A stretch of DNA of 64,000 nucleotides, taken from positions 124,001 to 188,000 of the forward strand of contig DXCC01000017.1 of NCBI GenBank assembly GCA_019116245.1, written 5' to 3'. The first letter of the stretch is position 1, and each line of letters opens with the position of its first letter. Positions 39,415 through 47,914 of this stretch are shown piece after piece. The notes under the pieces were generated by a model. That model had not been told where the DNA came from, ran no database searches, and saw only the letters and a list, made by a program, of their open reading frames with translations. The DNA is from Candidatus Tidjanibacter faecipullorum (GTDB taxonomy: Bacteria > Bacteroidota > Bacteroidia > Bacteroidales > Rikenellaceae). Made by a program: the position numbers and the translations under genes.

Positions 39415-42400
39415 TATCGATTCTGTTTGCGGCGTACGATCAGCCATGCGGCAATGGCGGCGACGAGGATGCCGATGACCCAGAGGACGGTGTAGTCGCG
39501 GGTCGGGGCGTTCGCTTCGCGCCGGTCTTCGTGCCGGCGGTCACGCGTCTGCTCCTCCTTCTTCAGCACGACGTTCCGGTCGGTCTGCTCCTCGATCTGT
39601 ACCTGTCTGGCCGCGTCGATGTTCCGGTTGTAGGCCTCGGCCGCCGGTTGGTCCACCTTCGAGGCGATGAAGGCACGCAGCTTGGCGTTGTCGCAGACAA
39701 AGCCGCTGCAGCCGGCCGCATGTTCGGCCACCAGGCGGGTGTGGAGTGCGGCCACCTGCCGGAGCTGGGCGTCGGATGCCTGCCACATGCCCTTGCGTCC
39801 CGCTTCGAGCATGACGGCCGTCATCTCCTGCAGGACGTAGGGATTCTTTTCGGTTAAGGTCTGTTCCAGTCCCAGACCGTAGGCATCCTCGATATAGACG
39901 TCGTAGTATTTGTTCCAGATGTGCTGGTCGATGGCCGAGGGTTTCATGGCGTTCCAGCCGAAGGTGTTGCGGAATGTTTCGGCGAAGGTCTCCATCGAGC
40001 TGGCCTCGCCCTTCATCATTTCGCGGATGTACTTCGGGTTGAAGATCGTCGAGTTGCTCTCCACGCCGATCGCCTCCTTGAGTCCCTGCACCTTGGGGCG
40101 TCCCGTATTGCGGAAGTCGTTGAAGTAGGCGGTCGGGTCGTTGCCCGTGACATGCTGCACGGCGGCCGAAAGCCCGCCCATGAATTCATAGACGTGGTCG
40201 AGGCTCAGCGGCCCCCAGGTGTTGCTCGAACGGGGCTGCACCACGACGGAGGTGTTCAGCAGCGCCGCCTCGAACACCCCTTCGCGGGTCTCGCCCCATG
40301 CGGCGGAGCCGTTGGCCGAGTAGAGGCCGCTCATGTTGGCGATGTACCGTTCGGCGATCTGGTCGGCCGACTCCCAGCTGTCACCCTTTTCGACCATGCC
40401 CATGATGCCCGTGCCGTAGTTGCCGTTCACACCGCCGAAGATGCGCTCACCGGCATAGCGGCGGGCGTCGGCCGGCGAGAAGCCTTTGGCCAGCAGCAGC
40501 CGTTCGGCATCCTCGAATCCCTTGCGGACAAAGTTTTCGTGGGCGTCGTCACGTGCTTCGGCAGCCATGGCGATGGCTCGGTTGATAAGTTCCAGACGCG
40601 AGGCGGCGATGTCGCGCAGCTGGCCGGAGGTCTGCACCACCACGTCCACGCGCGGCCGGCCGAGCTGTTCGGAGGGGATCAGCCGCAGCGAGCGGATCTG
40701 GCCGAAGCCGTCGCGCATCGGTTCCACGCCCAGCAGGTAGAAGATTTGGGCAATGGTCGCCCCTTCGCTGGAGATGAAGTCCGACGACCAGAGCGTGAAG
40801 CTCACCTTCTTGGGGTAGCGGCCGTTGGTCTCCATTTCGGCGGCGAGCAGTTCCTCGGCCAGCCGTTTGCCCACCTTCCAGGCTTCGGGCGAGGGGGTGG
40901 TTTCGGGGTTGATCGCGTAGAAGTTGCGTCCGGTCGGCACGGCCTGCGGATTGACGATCGGGTCGCCTGCCGAGGAGGGCGCCACGTAACCTCCGTTCAG
41001 GGCATTGAGCAGCCCTTCGGCTTCGGCGCGGGTGCTGTTGCGCAGGTTGTCGCAGGAGGTCTTCACACCCCGCAGGGCATCGCGCAGCGTGCGCACGGCC
41101 GCGGCAATGCGCTCCTCGCGCCGCTCCTCGCTGCCGGCATCCACTCCGGCCGGTGCAGCCTGCTCCATGCGCTCCATGACGGTCATCTCGCCGGCCGTCT
41201 GCGGTGCAGCTGCCTCGTCGGCCGGTGCGGGAATGATCTTGCCGTGTTCGTCGAGGAAGCGGGGCAGCTGCTTTCGGGGTGCCTCCGCCATGGCCTGCAT
41301 CATGCGGGCCGTCGCCTCCTGCCGGGCCCGCTCGGCGGCTTCGGCCTGTTCGAGCAGGCCTATCTCGTCGGCCGGGACGAGCTGGCGGAGCAGCCGGTCG
41401 GGATCCTCGCCGGCCAGGGCGCGGCGGATCACCTCCTCGGTGCGGTCGCCGTAGCGGTGGCTGATGAAGACGAGGTTGTCGAGCTGCTCTTCACGGATGA
41501 GGCCGCGGGCGGCGTCGAGGTCGGCCAGCGCGTAGCGGATCGGGTCGATGCTCATCAGGCGTGCCGTATTGCGCAGGTTTTCCTCGCTGTAGGGAACCCC
41601 CAGCGTGTAGAGGCCGTCATTGACCTTGGCGCCGTTGATCTCCTCGATGTACATGTGGATCCGGTCGATGTCGGCATCGGTCAGCGTGCGGGTCGAGTCG
41701 ATGCCGAGTGCCGAAAGGATGTTCTGACGGCGGGAGAGTTCGGTGATCGTCTCGCGGTAGTTCTGTTTCACGCTGCTCTCCTCCATGCCTTCAAAGCGGT
41801 GGATGCGCTCCTGCAGGATCCGGAAGTCGTCGTAGAGTTCGCCCTGCATGAAGGGGGCGGTGAGGTGGGTGACCAGCGTGGCATAGGTACGCCGCTTGGC
41901 GATGATGCCCTCGCCGATGTTGTTGATCGTGTAGAGGTAGAAGTGGGGCATGTCGCCGACCAGCACGTCGCTCCAGTCGTAGTCCGAGAGGGCCACCTGT
42001 TTGCCGGGAATGAACTCCAGACTGCCGTGCGTGCCGAAGTGGATCAGCGCGTCGGCGCCGAAAGCCTTGCGCGTCCACAGGTAGGAGGCCACGTAGGGGT
42101 AGGCCGGTGCGCCCGCCACGCCGTGTACGATCTTGTCCGTCTCCTCACCCACGGCCGGTAGCGGCTGGGGCAGGATCGTTACGTTGCCGAACCGGAGGCG
42201 TGCTACGGCGATATAGCGGCGGCCGTCGCGCTCGACGCCCATGTAGTCGCCCGGAGCGGGACCGTACTGACGTTCCAGGTCGGCGATGAGTTGTTCGGGC
42301 AGGATCTCGTGCGCCCACTCGGAGAAAGTTTCCACATCCACGAGGGCGGGATCGCCGTGTTTCAGGAACTCGTCATAGGCCCCCAGCGCATAGGGTCCCA

Positions 42401-43667
42401 ATACGGCGCCCTGCCGTTGGATCATGGCCTCCAGCGCGGCGGCGTCGGTCGGCAGCCCCGTGAGGTCATACCCCGCATCGCGCAGCGTGCAGAGCGTGTT
42501 GTAGAGCGACTGCACGCCTTCGAGGTCGGCAGCCGAAACGGCCCCCTTGCCCGTACCCTTGTAATAATAGATGGCGACCTTCTTCTCCGCGTTGGGCAGG
42601 GTGCGCAGACGGGCGAAGTTGGCCACCATGTCGCAGAAGCGTTCCGTATGGCAGGGGATGGCGTCGAAGAGTTTCATGCCGTTGCGGTCGAACTGGGCGG
42701 CCACCGCGAAGGGGGCGATCGCACCGTCCAGCTCGGGCATCACGACGCTCATGGCGGTCATGCCGCCCGAGGCCATGCCCTGACGGTCGATGAGCCACCT
42801 TTCGTAGAGGTCGCTGACGGTCACCGGCGCCAGCAGCGGGGCGTTGAGCTGCCGGAGCAGTTCCGTGCCGCTCTCGCCGCCGCCCATCACCAGCCGGCCG
42901 TGGGGGCGGTTAATGATTACGTCGGGATGCACGGCCGCGATCATGCCCAGCTTTTTCATGCCGAACGAGCTGATCGGATAGACGTTGAGTCCCTTCGCTT
43001 CGAGCGATTCGATCAGCGCGGCCATGTGTTCCTCGTTGGAGTTCTGCATGTTGATGTTGCCCGACAGCAGCGCCACGCGCGGCGCCCCTTCGCGGTAGCG
43101 TCCCGAGGCCTCGTAGAAGCGCTGGTAGTCGTCGTAGGTGGCGAAGAACTCGTCCTCGCCCAGATGGAAGTAGTAGTCCGAGGGGACTTCGACGGGTTCC
43201 CCGTACGGGCCGTTGAAGAAGGCCTTGCGGTCGATGCGGGCGCGGATGTAGTTCAGCAGGCTGCGGTAGTTGCGCACCGAGCCGTTCTCCATCAGTGCAT
43301 CGATGTAGGCCAGTTCGCGTCCCGTGAGGGTGTTGATCTCGGCGTTGTCGCTCTCGGTGGCATAGACCGGCACCCCTTTGGCGATGGCGCGGCGAATGGC
43401 GTCGAAGTGGCTCTTGTCGAGCGAGTTGCCGTGGATGCGTACCAGTACCATGTCGTAGGAGGCGATCCGTTCCGCCCGGTCCAGCGCCACCGCCCGGATC
43501 CGGATGTGGGGATTGTCGTTCGAACGGATCAGCTTCTCGACCGTGAAGTCGGGGAAGTTGAGCGTGGCGATGCGCGTGGGGGCCATCCAGCGGCCGTAGC
43601 ACCACAGCAGGACGGCGAGCAGGGCCACCGCCGCGCACGACCACACGATCAGTTGCTTGTGTTTCAT
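39414..43667 (-). CDS. hmuS: CobN-like chelatase anchored at both ends (HmuS-like)
   Basis: A 1417-residue CobN/magnesium-chelatase H-subunit family protein. Family blocks include DALIHFGTHGSLEFIPGKQV (about 535-555), YPYVASYLWTRKAFG and FWTLWSSDFISSEGATIAQI-type sequence in the C-terminal half. Unlike cytosolic CobN it has an N-terminal helix (LIVWSCAAVALLAVLLWCYG, residues 6-25) and a C-terminal helix (TVLWVIGILVAAIAAWLIVR) with a basic tail. Both ends are therefore in the membrane and the bulk is probably periplasmic. No cobS/cobT partner is present. A charged, Ala/Glu-rich insertion lies around residues 780-870. In hmu loci this protein is linked to haem handling and, from my recollection of recent work, to removal of iron from haem. 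Confidence 0.9.
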   Translation of the reverse strand: MKHKQLIVWSCAAVALLAVLLWCYGRWMAPTRIATLNFPDFTVEKLIRSNDNPHIRIRAVALDRAERIASYDMVLVRIHGNSLDKSHFDAIRRAIAKGVPVYATESDNAEINTLTGRELAYIDALMENGSVRNYRSLLNYIRARIDRKAFFNGPYGEPVEVPSDYYFHLGEDEFFATYDDYQRFYEASGRYREGAPRVALLSGNINMQNSNEEHMAALIESLEAKGLNVYPISSFGMKKLGMIAAVHPDVIINRPHGRLVMGGGESGTELLRQLNAPLLAPVTVSDLYERWLIDRQGMASGGMTAMSVVMPELDGAIAPFAVAAQFDRNGMKLFDAIPCHTERFCDMVANFARLRTLPNAEKKVAIYYYKGTGKGAVSAADLEGVQSLYNTLCTLRDAGYDLTGLPTDAAALEAMIQRQGAVLGPYALGAYDEFLKHGDPALVDVETFSEWAHEILPEQLIADLERQYGPAPGDYMGVERDGRRYIAVARLRFGNVTILPQPLPAVGEETDKIVHGVAGAPAYPYVASYLWTRKAFGADALIHFGTHGSLEFIPGKQVALSDYDWSDVLVGDMPHFYLYTINNIGEGIIAKRRTYATLVTHLTAPFMQGELYDDFRILQERIHRFEGMEESSVKQNYRETITELSRRQNILSALGIDSTRTLTDADIDRIHMYIEEINGAKVNDGLYTLGVPYSEENLRNTARLMSIDPIRYALADLDAARGLIREEQLDNLVFISHRYGDRTEEVIRRALAGEDPDRLLRQLVPADEIGLLEQAEAAERARQEATARMMQAMAEAPRKQLPRFLDEHGKIIPAPADEAAAPQTAGEMTVMERMEQAAPAGVDAGSEERREERIAAAVRTLRDALRGVKTSCDNLRNSTRAEAEGLLNALNGGYVAPSSAGDPIVNPQAVPTGRNFYAINPETTPSPEAWKVGKRLAEELLAAEMETNGRYPKKVSFTLWSSDFISSEGATIAQIFYLLGVEPMRDGFGQIRSLRLIPSEQLGRPRVDVVVQTSGQLRDIAASRLELINRAIAMAAEARDDAHENFVRKGFEDAERLLLAKGFSPADARRYAGERIFGGVNGNYGTGIMGMVEKGDSWESADQIAERYIANMSGLYSANGSAAWGETREGVFEAALLNTSVVVQPRSSNTWGPLSLDHVYEFMGGLSAAVQHVTGNDPTAYFNDFRNTGRPKVQGLKEAIGVESNSTIFNPKYIREMMKGEASSMETFAETFRNTFGWNAMKPSAIDQHIWNKYYDVYIEDAYGLGLEQTLTEKNPYVLQEMTAVMLEAGRKGMWQASDAQLRQVAALHTRLVAEHAAGCSGFVCDNAKLRAFIASKVDQPAAEAYNRNIDAARQVQIEEQTDRNVVLKKEEQTRDRRHEDRREANAPTRDYTVLWVIGILVAAIAAWLIVRRKQNR

Positions 43668-43692
43668 TTTCTCTGCGGGTTAAACGCCCGAT

Positions 43693-43726
43693 CCGGAAGG
43701 CCTGCCGGGTCGGGCAAGCCTTCCGG
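43693..43726 (-). other. Intercistronic hairpin between hmuY and hmuS
   Basis: CCGGAAGGC and GCCTTCCGG form a perfect 9-bp stem with an internal CTGCCGGGTCGGGCA loop that can pair further. It has no T tract, so it looks like an mRNA-stability or processing element rather than a terminator. Confidence 0.6.
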
Positions 43727-43761
43727 TTGGAGGCGTGTAACGGTTTGACGTTGGGGAGATA

Positions 43762-44373
43762 TTAGAGTTCGGCATAGGTGAATTTGACCCTGCCCGATAC
43801 GGTTGCGCCGTCGGCGCCGATGCCCTGATACTGGGTGAAGCTTACTTTGTAATGTTTCGAACCGTCGGCGCTGCGGAAGATGTAGACCGGCGAGGGCAGA
43901 TAGACCGGAGGCATCACCTTGTCTCCGTTGGCGTCGAGCTGGAACTGGATGACCGTAGCGGTCGATTTCGTGGTGGTCGTCTCACCGCCCATGCCCGTTT
44001 CGGTCACCGTCTTGTCGGCCTCGAAGGTCGCTCCGGCGGGCACCGCGGTCAGCGAGGCGAAGGTCACCCCGGCCTCGCAGGTGTAGACACCGCCCTGACC
44101 GGACGTGGTCGAATCGCCGCTGTTGGTGCGGATGCTGTATTTGTTGATGGCAATGTCCCAGTCGGTGCGCTCTTTCCAGCTGGTGTCCGAGTCGTCGGCT
44201 ACGCCCAGCTCCTGGTTCTGGGCAAAGGAGAAGTAGTGCCACTGGCCGGTCTTGGTGGCTTCGATCGAGACCTCCGTTCCGGTGTCGCCGCCGTTGTTGC
44301 CGTTGTTTTTGTCGCACGAGGCGAAGGTGAGGGCTGCCGTCAGCGCGGCGAGAAAGAAAATCGTTTTTTTCAT
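43762..44373 (-). CDS. hmuY: HmuY-like haem-binding lipoprotein
   Basis: A 203-residue lipoprotein (lipobox TFASC, Cys20). HmuY-family signatures are WHYFSFAQNQELG (about 45-57), DWDIAINKYSIRTNSG (about 71-86), GGVYTCEAGVTF and VYIFRSADGSKHYKVSFTQY (about 163-182), then VKFTYAEL at the end. HmuY captures haem and passes it to the HmuR receptor. P. gingivalis HmuY uses two His ligands. Here the candidate loops carry Met128 (ETGMGGE) and Met154 (DKVMPP), as in the Met-Met type of Bacteroides homologues. It follows hmuR by 25 bp. Confidence 0.87.
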   Translation of the reverse strand: MKKTIFFLAALTAALTFASCDKNNGNNGGDTGTEVSIEATKTGQWHYFSFAQNQELGVADDSDTSWKERTDWDIAINKYSIRTNSGDSTTSGQGGVYTCEAGVTFASLTAVPAGATFEADKTVTETGMGGETTTTKSTATVIQFQLDANGDKVMPPVYLPSPVYIFRSADGSKHYKVSFTQYQGIGADGATVSGRVKFTYAEL

Positions 44374-44398
44374 GATGGTTGGTTTTTATTGATTTGTT

Positions 44399-46558
44399 TT
44401 ACTTGAATGCATAGCGGATGCCGATCAGGAAGGTTCGTCCCGGGTCGGTGAAGCTGGCGTCCTTGAAGTCGAAGAGGTTGTTTACCTTGAAGGTGGCCTC
44501 GAGGGTGTGCTTTTTGATGCGGAACGGCTTGACCAGCGTGATTTTCCAGATCGAATAGGGGTTGGACTGCGTTTTGGTGACGATCTCCGTGCCGGTCGAA
44601 TCCGTGCCGACGGACTGGTAGAGGATCGGCGAGCTGACACGTCCCGAAATCTGGAGCGAGAAGGGGCTGCGGGCAATCTTGCCGTTCCATGTCAGCGAGG
44701 CCGTGCCGCTGTGGCGGACGTTGCTTTCGAGCTGCAGTCCGGTCGAGTTGTCCACCGCGTCGCAGAAGCTGTAGTTCAGCCGCAGGGTCAGCTGGCGCAC
44801 GAAGAGCCAGGAGAGGCTCACGTCGAATCCCCGCAGGGTCGCGCTGCTGATGTTCCGGTAGTAGCGGCTCACCTCTTCGGTGCCGTTCACGTTCTGCGTG
44901 ACGGTGTACTGGTCGATCTTGTTGTCGATGTTGTTGTAGTAGGCCGACAGGGAGGCGTTCAGCGTGCGGTAGGTGTATTCTGCCGAGAGGGAGGAGTAGA
45001 GTCCCCGTTCGGCTTTCAGGTCGGGGTTGCCGTACACCATGAAGCCTCCGCCGCCGGTGTGGTAGAAATCGTAGTAGAGTTCCTCGACGCTCGGCGCGCG
45101 GAAGGCGGTGCCGATGCCGCCGCGGAAGTTGAAGCCCGCCACGGAATACATGACCGAGAGTTTCGGGTTGAAGGAGGAGCCGAACGCGTCGTTGTAGGTG
45201 TAGCGGGCGCCCGCGATGATGTCCAGGTTCCGGATCGGGTCGTACTCGGCCTGGGCAAAGAGATTGGCGTCCTGGATCGTCTTGGTGGTGGGGGCGTCGC
45301 CGAAGAGCGAGGCGGAGAAGATGTCCTCGTAGTTGTACTCCGCTCCGCCGGTCAGCTCCCACCGCTCGGCCGGACGGAAGGTGTCCAGCAGGCGGGCCGA
45401 GAGATAGCCGGCCGTCTTGTCGCGCTGATTCTCTCCCGTGGCGTCGATCACGTCATAGGCGAAGTATTTGTCGAAATTGACGCTCAGCCGCACGTTGTTG
45501 CGGTCGTCGGCCGAACGGTATCCGCCGTTGGCGCCGACGGTCATCTTGTGGTCGAGGGTGTGGGTGATGTTCATCGTCCCCGGCAGGTTGAAAACCTCGT
45601 GACGGTAGTAGCGTCCCGTGAAGTTGAGGTCGCTGCGGCCGGTCGGGCGGTAACCGAAGTTGAGGTTGGCGCCGTAGTCGGTGTAGGGGTTGGAGGAGTT
45701 GCCGCCCGTGGCGCTGTTGTTGTAGCCGTCCGACGAGTTGCGGAATACGCTGGCGCGGGTGATGAACCGTTCGAGATTCGATCCGACCTCTGCGCGGGTG
45801 CGCCAGGTGTTGTGGTTCTCCCAGGAGAGGTTGGCTCCGGCTTCGATGTCGTGGACGGGCTTCTTGGTGATGATGTTCACCACGGCACCGACGGCATTGG
45901 AGCCGTAGAGTGCCGACGAGGCGCCGTTGATCATCTCGACCCGTTCGATGTTGTTCACGTCCAGCTGGTCGAAGTTGATGTTGCCGCCCGCACCCTCGCT
46001 AACCATGCGCTCGCCGTCCACCAGGAAGAGGATGTAGCGGCTGCTGAGACCACGGATGCGCAGGTTGTTGCCCATCGCGTTGGAGGAGGAGACCAGGCCG
46101 GGGACATTGTCGGTCAGCACCTCCATCGTGCTGGTCGATCCGGCCCGCTGGATCTCCTGCGTGGTGATGACCGAGGTCAGCACGGGCGACTCGGCCAGCC
46201 GTTTGGGTGTGCGCGTACCCGTCACGACCACCTCGTCGAGATGGGTGACCTGTTCGGTGAGCCGGAAGTGGACAGTCGTGTCGCACCGCAGGTCGATCTC
46301 TTGCGTGACCATGGGGTAGGCCGAGTAGTACATCGTCTTGAGGGCGACATGGCCGGCCGGTACGTTCCGGAGCTGGAAGCGGCCGTTGTAGTCGCTCTGT
46401 GCGCCCCGCTTGTCATAGGTGATGAAGACGCCGGGGAGCGGTTCGCCGGTGACGGCGTCCGTGACCGTACCCGAAATGTCGTATGTCGGCGTCTGTGCCG
46501 CGAGTGGCGCCGAGAGAGTGGCCGCCAGCAGCAGACAGAAAAGCAGTTTTTTTTGCAT
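44399..46558 (-). CDS. hmuR: TonB-dependent haem/haemophore receptor (HmuR-like)
   Basis: A 719-residue outer-membrane receptor. After the signal peptide there is a carboxypeptidase-regulatory-like domain (ISGTVTDAVTGEPLPGVFIT) and a TonB-box-like DEVVVTGTRTPK. The plug (about 115-225) and 22-stranded barrel follow. The barrel contains GTAFRAPSVEELYY and GNPDLKAERG, the FRAP and NPDL motifs of haem receptors. The C-terminus ends GIRYAFK. It is the first gene of this operon, unlike P. gingivalis where hmuY comes first. I start at MQKKLLFCLLLA, which begins the signal peptide. Confidence 0.9.
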   Translation of the reverse strand: MQKKLLFCLLLAATLSAPLAAQTPTYDISGTVTDAVTGEPLPGVFITYDKRGAQSDYNGRFQLRNVPAGHVALKTMYYSAYPMVTQEIDLRCDTTVHFRLTEQVTHLDEVVVTGTRTPKRLAESPVLTSVITTQEIQRAGSTSTMEVLTDNVPGLVSSSNAMGNNLRIRGLSSRYILFLVDGERMVSEGAGGNINFDQLDVNNIERVEMINGASSALYGSNAVGAVVNIITKKPVHDIEAGANLSWENHNTWRTRAEVGSNLERFITRASVFRNSSDGYNNSATGGNSSNPYTDYGANLNFGYRPTGRSDLNFTGRYYRHEVFNLPGTMNITHTLDHKMTVGANGGYRSADDRNNVRLSVNFDKYFAYDVIDATGENQRDKTAGYLSARLLDTFRPAERWELTGGAEYNYEDIFSASLFGDAPTTKTIQDANLFAQAEYDPIRNLDIIAGARYTYNDAFGSSFNPKLSVMYSVAGFNFRGGIGTAFRAPSVEELYYDFYHTGGGGFMVYGNPDLKAERGLYSSLSAEYTYRTLNASLSAYYNNIDNKIDQYTVTQNVNGTEEVSRYYRNISSATLRGFDVSLSWLFVRQLTLRLNYSFCDAVDNSTGLQLESNVRHSGTASLTWNGKIARSPFSLQISGRVSSPILYQSVGTDSTGTEIVTKTQSNPYSIWKITLVKPFRIKKHTLEATFKVNNLFDFKDASFTDPGRTFLIGIRYAFK

Positions 46559-46585
46559 GACGCTGATAGGTTGATTGAAACGGTG

Positions 46586-46616
46586 CAAAGGTAGCGGGTG
46601 CCCTGGCGGGCATCAA
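46586..46616 (-). promoter_or_regulatory. Promoter of the hmu operon
   Basis: On the minus strand TTG (46614-46616) and TACCTTTG (46586-46593) are separated by about 20 bp, giving a leader of about 20 nt before hmuR. The intergenic gap also holds an AT-rich palindrome (46709-46727). Confidence 0.7.
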
Positions 46617-46708
46617 TTCCCAGTTTTTGGGATATTGCGGCGGGGCGTTACCGAGAAATGTGCATCACCGGCCGGCGGAACGGATCGCTTGCTTGTATTG
46701 TTTGAAAA

Positions 46709-46727
46709 ATATTTTTTTTAAAAATAT
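46709..46727. promoter_or_regulatory. AT-rich palindrome in the divergent hmuR/pspC gap
   Basis: Arms ATATTTTT and AAAAATAT flank three Ts. A symmetric site between divergent promoters could bind a metalloregulator such as Fur, but no consensus match is claimed. Confidence 0.3.
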
Positions 46728-46760
46728 ACTTTGTATTGCATAGTATTTGCAAACGATTGC

Positions 46761-46768
46761 TATATTTG
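46761..46768 (+). promoter_or_regulatory. -7 element of the PspC/PadR operon
   Basis: TATATTTG, 34 bp before the first gene. A TTG at 46736 gives a 22-bp spacing, slightly long. Confidence 0.6.
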
Positions 46769-46801
46769 TATCGGAAACGAACCTTTAAAGTCGAGTGAAT
46801 C

Positions 46802-47278
46802 ATGAAAAAAACGTTGAACGTCCGGATCGGGTCCGTGGCGTTTGTCCTCGATGAGGATGCCTACTATATGCTGCGTCACTACCTCGACGACGTGGAGGCG
46901 CGCTTCGAACCGGTGGAGGCCGCCGAAACGCTGAATGACCTGGAGATGCGGATTGCCGACATATTTACCGAGGAGCTCGCCTCGCCGCGTCAGGTGGTGG
47001 ATGTCGAACTGGTGCGCAAGGCTATCTCCATTCTCGGCCGGGCCGACGAGTTTGGCGAACCGCGCGAGGGGCGGAGTGTGCCGCATGCCGACATCAAGCA
47101 GTTGCGCCGTTCGCGCCGCGACCGGATGATCGGAGGCGTGTGTGGCGGTCTGGCCGACTATTTCGGCATCGACGTGGCACTCGTGCGGCTGCTGATGTTC
47201 CTGCTGATCTTCTTCGGCGGCGTCAGCCTGTGGGTGTATATCATTTTGTGGATCGTCATTCCCGCCGAACAGTGGTAG
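46802..47278 (+). CDS. PspC-domain protein with N-terminal regulatory region
   Basis: A 158-residue protein. The N-terminal 95 residues (LNVRIGSVAFVLDEDAYYML and a coiled region) resemble the PspC-associated soluble domain. The C-terminal PspC domain begins RDRMIGGVCGGLADYFGIDV and contains one or two membrane helices. PspC proteins sense envelope stress. It is the first gene of a five-gene cluster (three PspC proteins, PadR regulator, LiaF-like protein). Confidence 0.88.
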   Translation: MKKTLNVRIGSVAFVLDEDAYYMLRHYLDDVEARFEPVEAAETLNDLEMRIADIFTEELASPRQVVDVELVRKAISILGRADEFGEPREGRSVPHADIKQLRRSRRDRMIGGVCGGLADYFGIDVALVRLLMFLLIFFGGVSLWVYIILWIVIPAEQW

Positions 47279-47312
47279 TGGAACCGAACCGGAACCAAGC
47301 AAGGAGTCTGTT

Positions 47313-47561
47313 ATGGAAATCATGAACGATAACCGGAGTACGAAACGGTTGTACCGGAGCAAGAACCGGATCATCGGCGGCGTCTGCCAGGGGCTGGCCG
47401 ACTATTTCAATGTGGATGTGGTGCTGGTGCGCATCATTGCCCTGTTTGCCCTGTTCTGCCTGTCGGCGGGCTTCTGGGTCTATCTGGTGCTGTGGATCGT
47501 CGTGCCGGTGCAGCGGAGCCTGCCCTCGGGCGGCGGCCGCTATTATGACGGAGGACGTTGA
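47313..47561 (+). CDS. Short PspC-domain membrane protein
   Basis: An 82-residue protein, almost only a PspC domain (KNRIIGGVCQGLADYFNVDV) with two hydrophobic helices and a Gly/Tyr tail. I chose ATG 47313 because AAGGAG lies six bases upstream, an unusually good Shine-Dalgarno for this phylum. An alternative start is 47322. The gene ends 3 bp before the PadR start. Confidence 0.87.
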   Translation: MEIMNDNRSTKRLYRSKNRIIGGVCQGLADYFNVDVVLVRIIALFALFCLSAGFWVYLVLWIVVPVQRSLPSGGGRYYDGGR

Positions 47562-47563
47562 CC

Positions 47564-47914
47564 ATGGAGACGATCAATGTCGATAACGCCAAGGCGCAGA
47601 TGCGCAAGGGGATCCTGGAGTACTGCATCCTGCTGATTCTGTCACGCGGCGATTCCTATGCGCCCCGCATCATCGCGGAGCTGAAGAACGCCCGCATGAT
47701 CGTGGTGGAGGGAACCCTCTATCCGATTCTCACGCGGCAGAAGAACCAGGGGCTGCTCTCCTACCGGTGGGAGGAGTCGCCGCAGGGGCCGCCCCGCAAA
47801 TACTATTCGATTACGGACAAGGGCCGGGAGGCGCTGGCGCAGCTGGACGCTTCGTGGGACGAGCTGGTCGATCAGATCGACCGGATCCGCGGCCGCAAAA
47901 ACGACGAGCAATGA
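47564..47914 (+). CDS. PadR family transcriptional regulator
   Basis: A 116-residue wHTH repressor of the PadR type: RKGILEYCILLILSRGDSYA, then RMIVVEGTLYPILTRQKNQG and the wing RWEESPQGPPRKYYSITDKG. In Bacteroidetes and Firmicutes, PadR genes of this class sit in operons with PspC and LiaF-like genes and repress them. The ATG at 47564 is preferred over the TTG at 47558. Its TGA overlaps the next ATG by 4 bp. Confidence 0.92.
   Translation: METINVDNAKAQMRKGILEYCILLILSRGDSYAPRIIAELKNARMIVVEGTLYPILTRQKNQGLLSYRWEESPQGPPRKYYSITDKGREALAQLDASWDELVDQIDRIRGRKNDEQ

Noticed and set aside
39921..42161. 746-codon plus-strand frame opposite hmuS
   Set aside because: Antisense shadow of a clear CobN-family gene; no recognisable domain.
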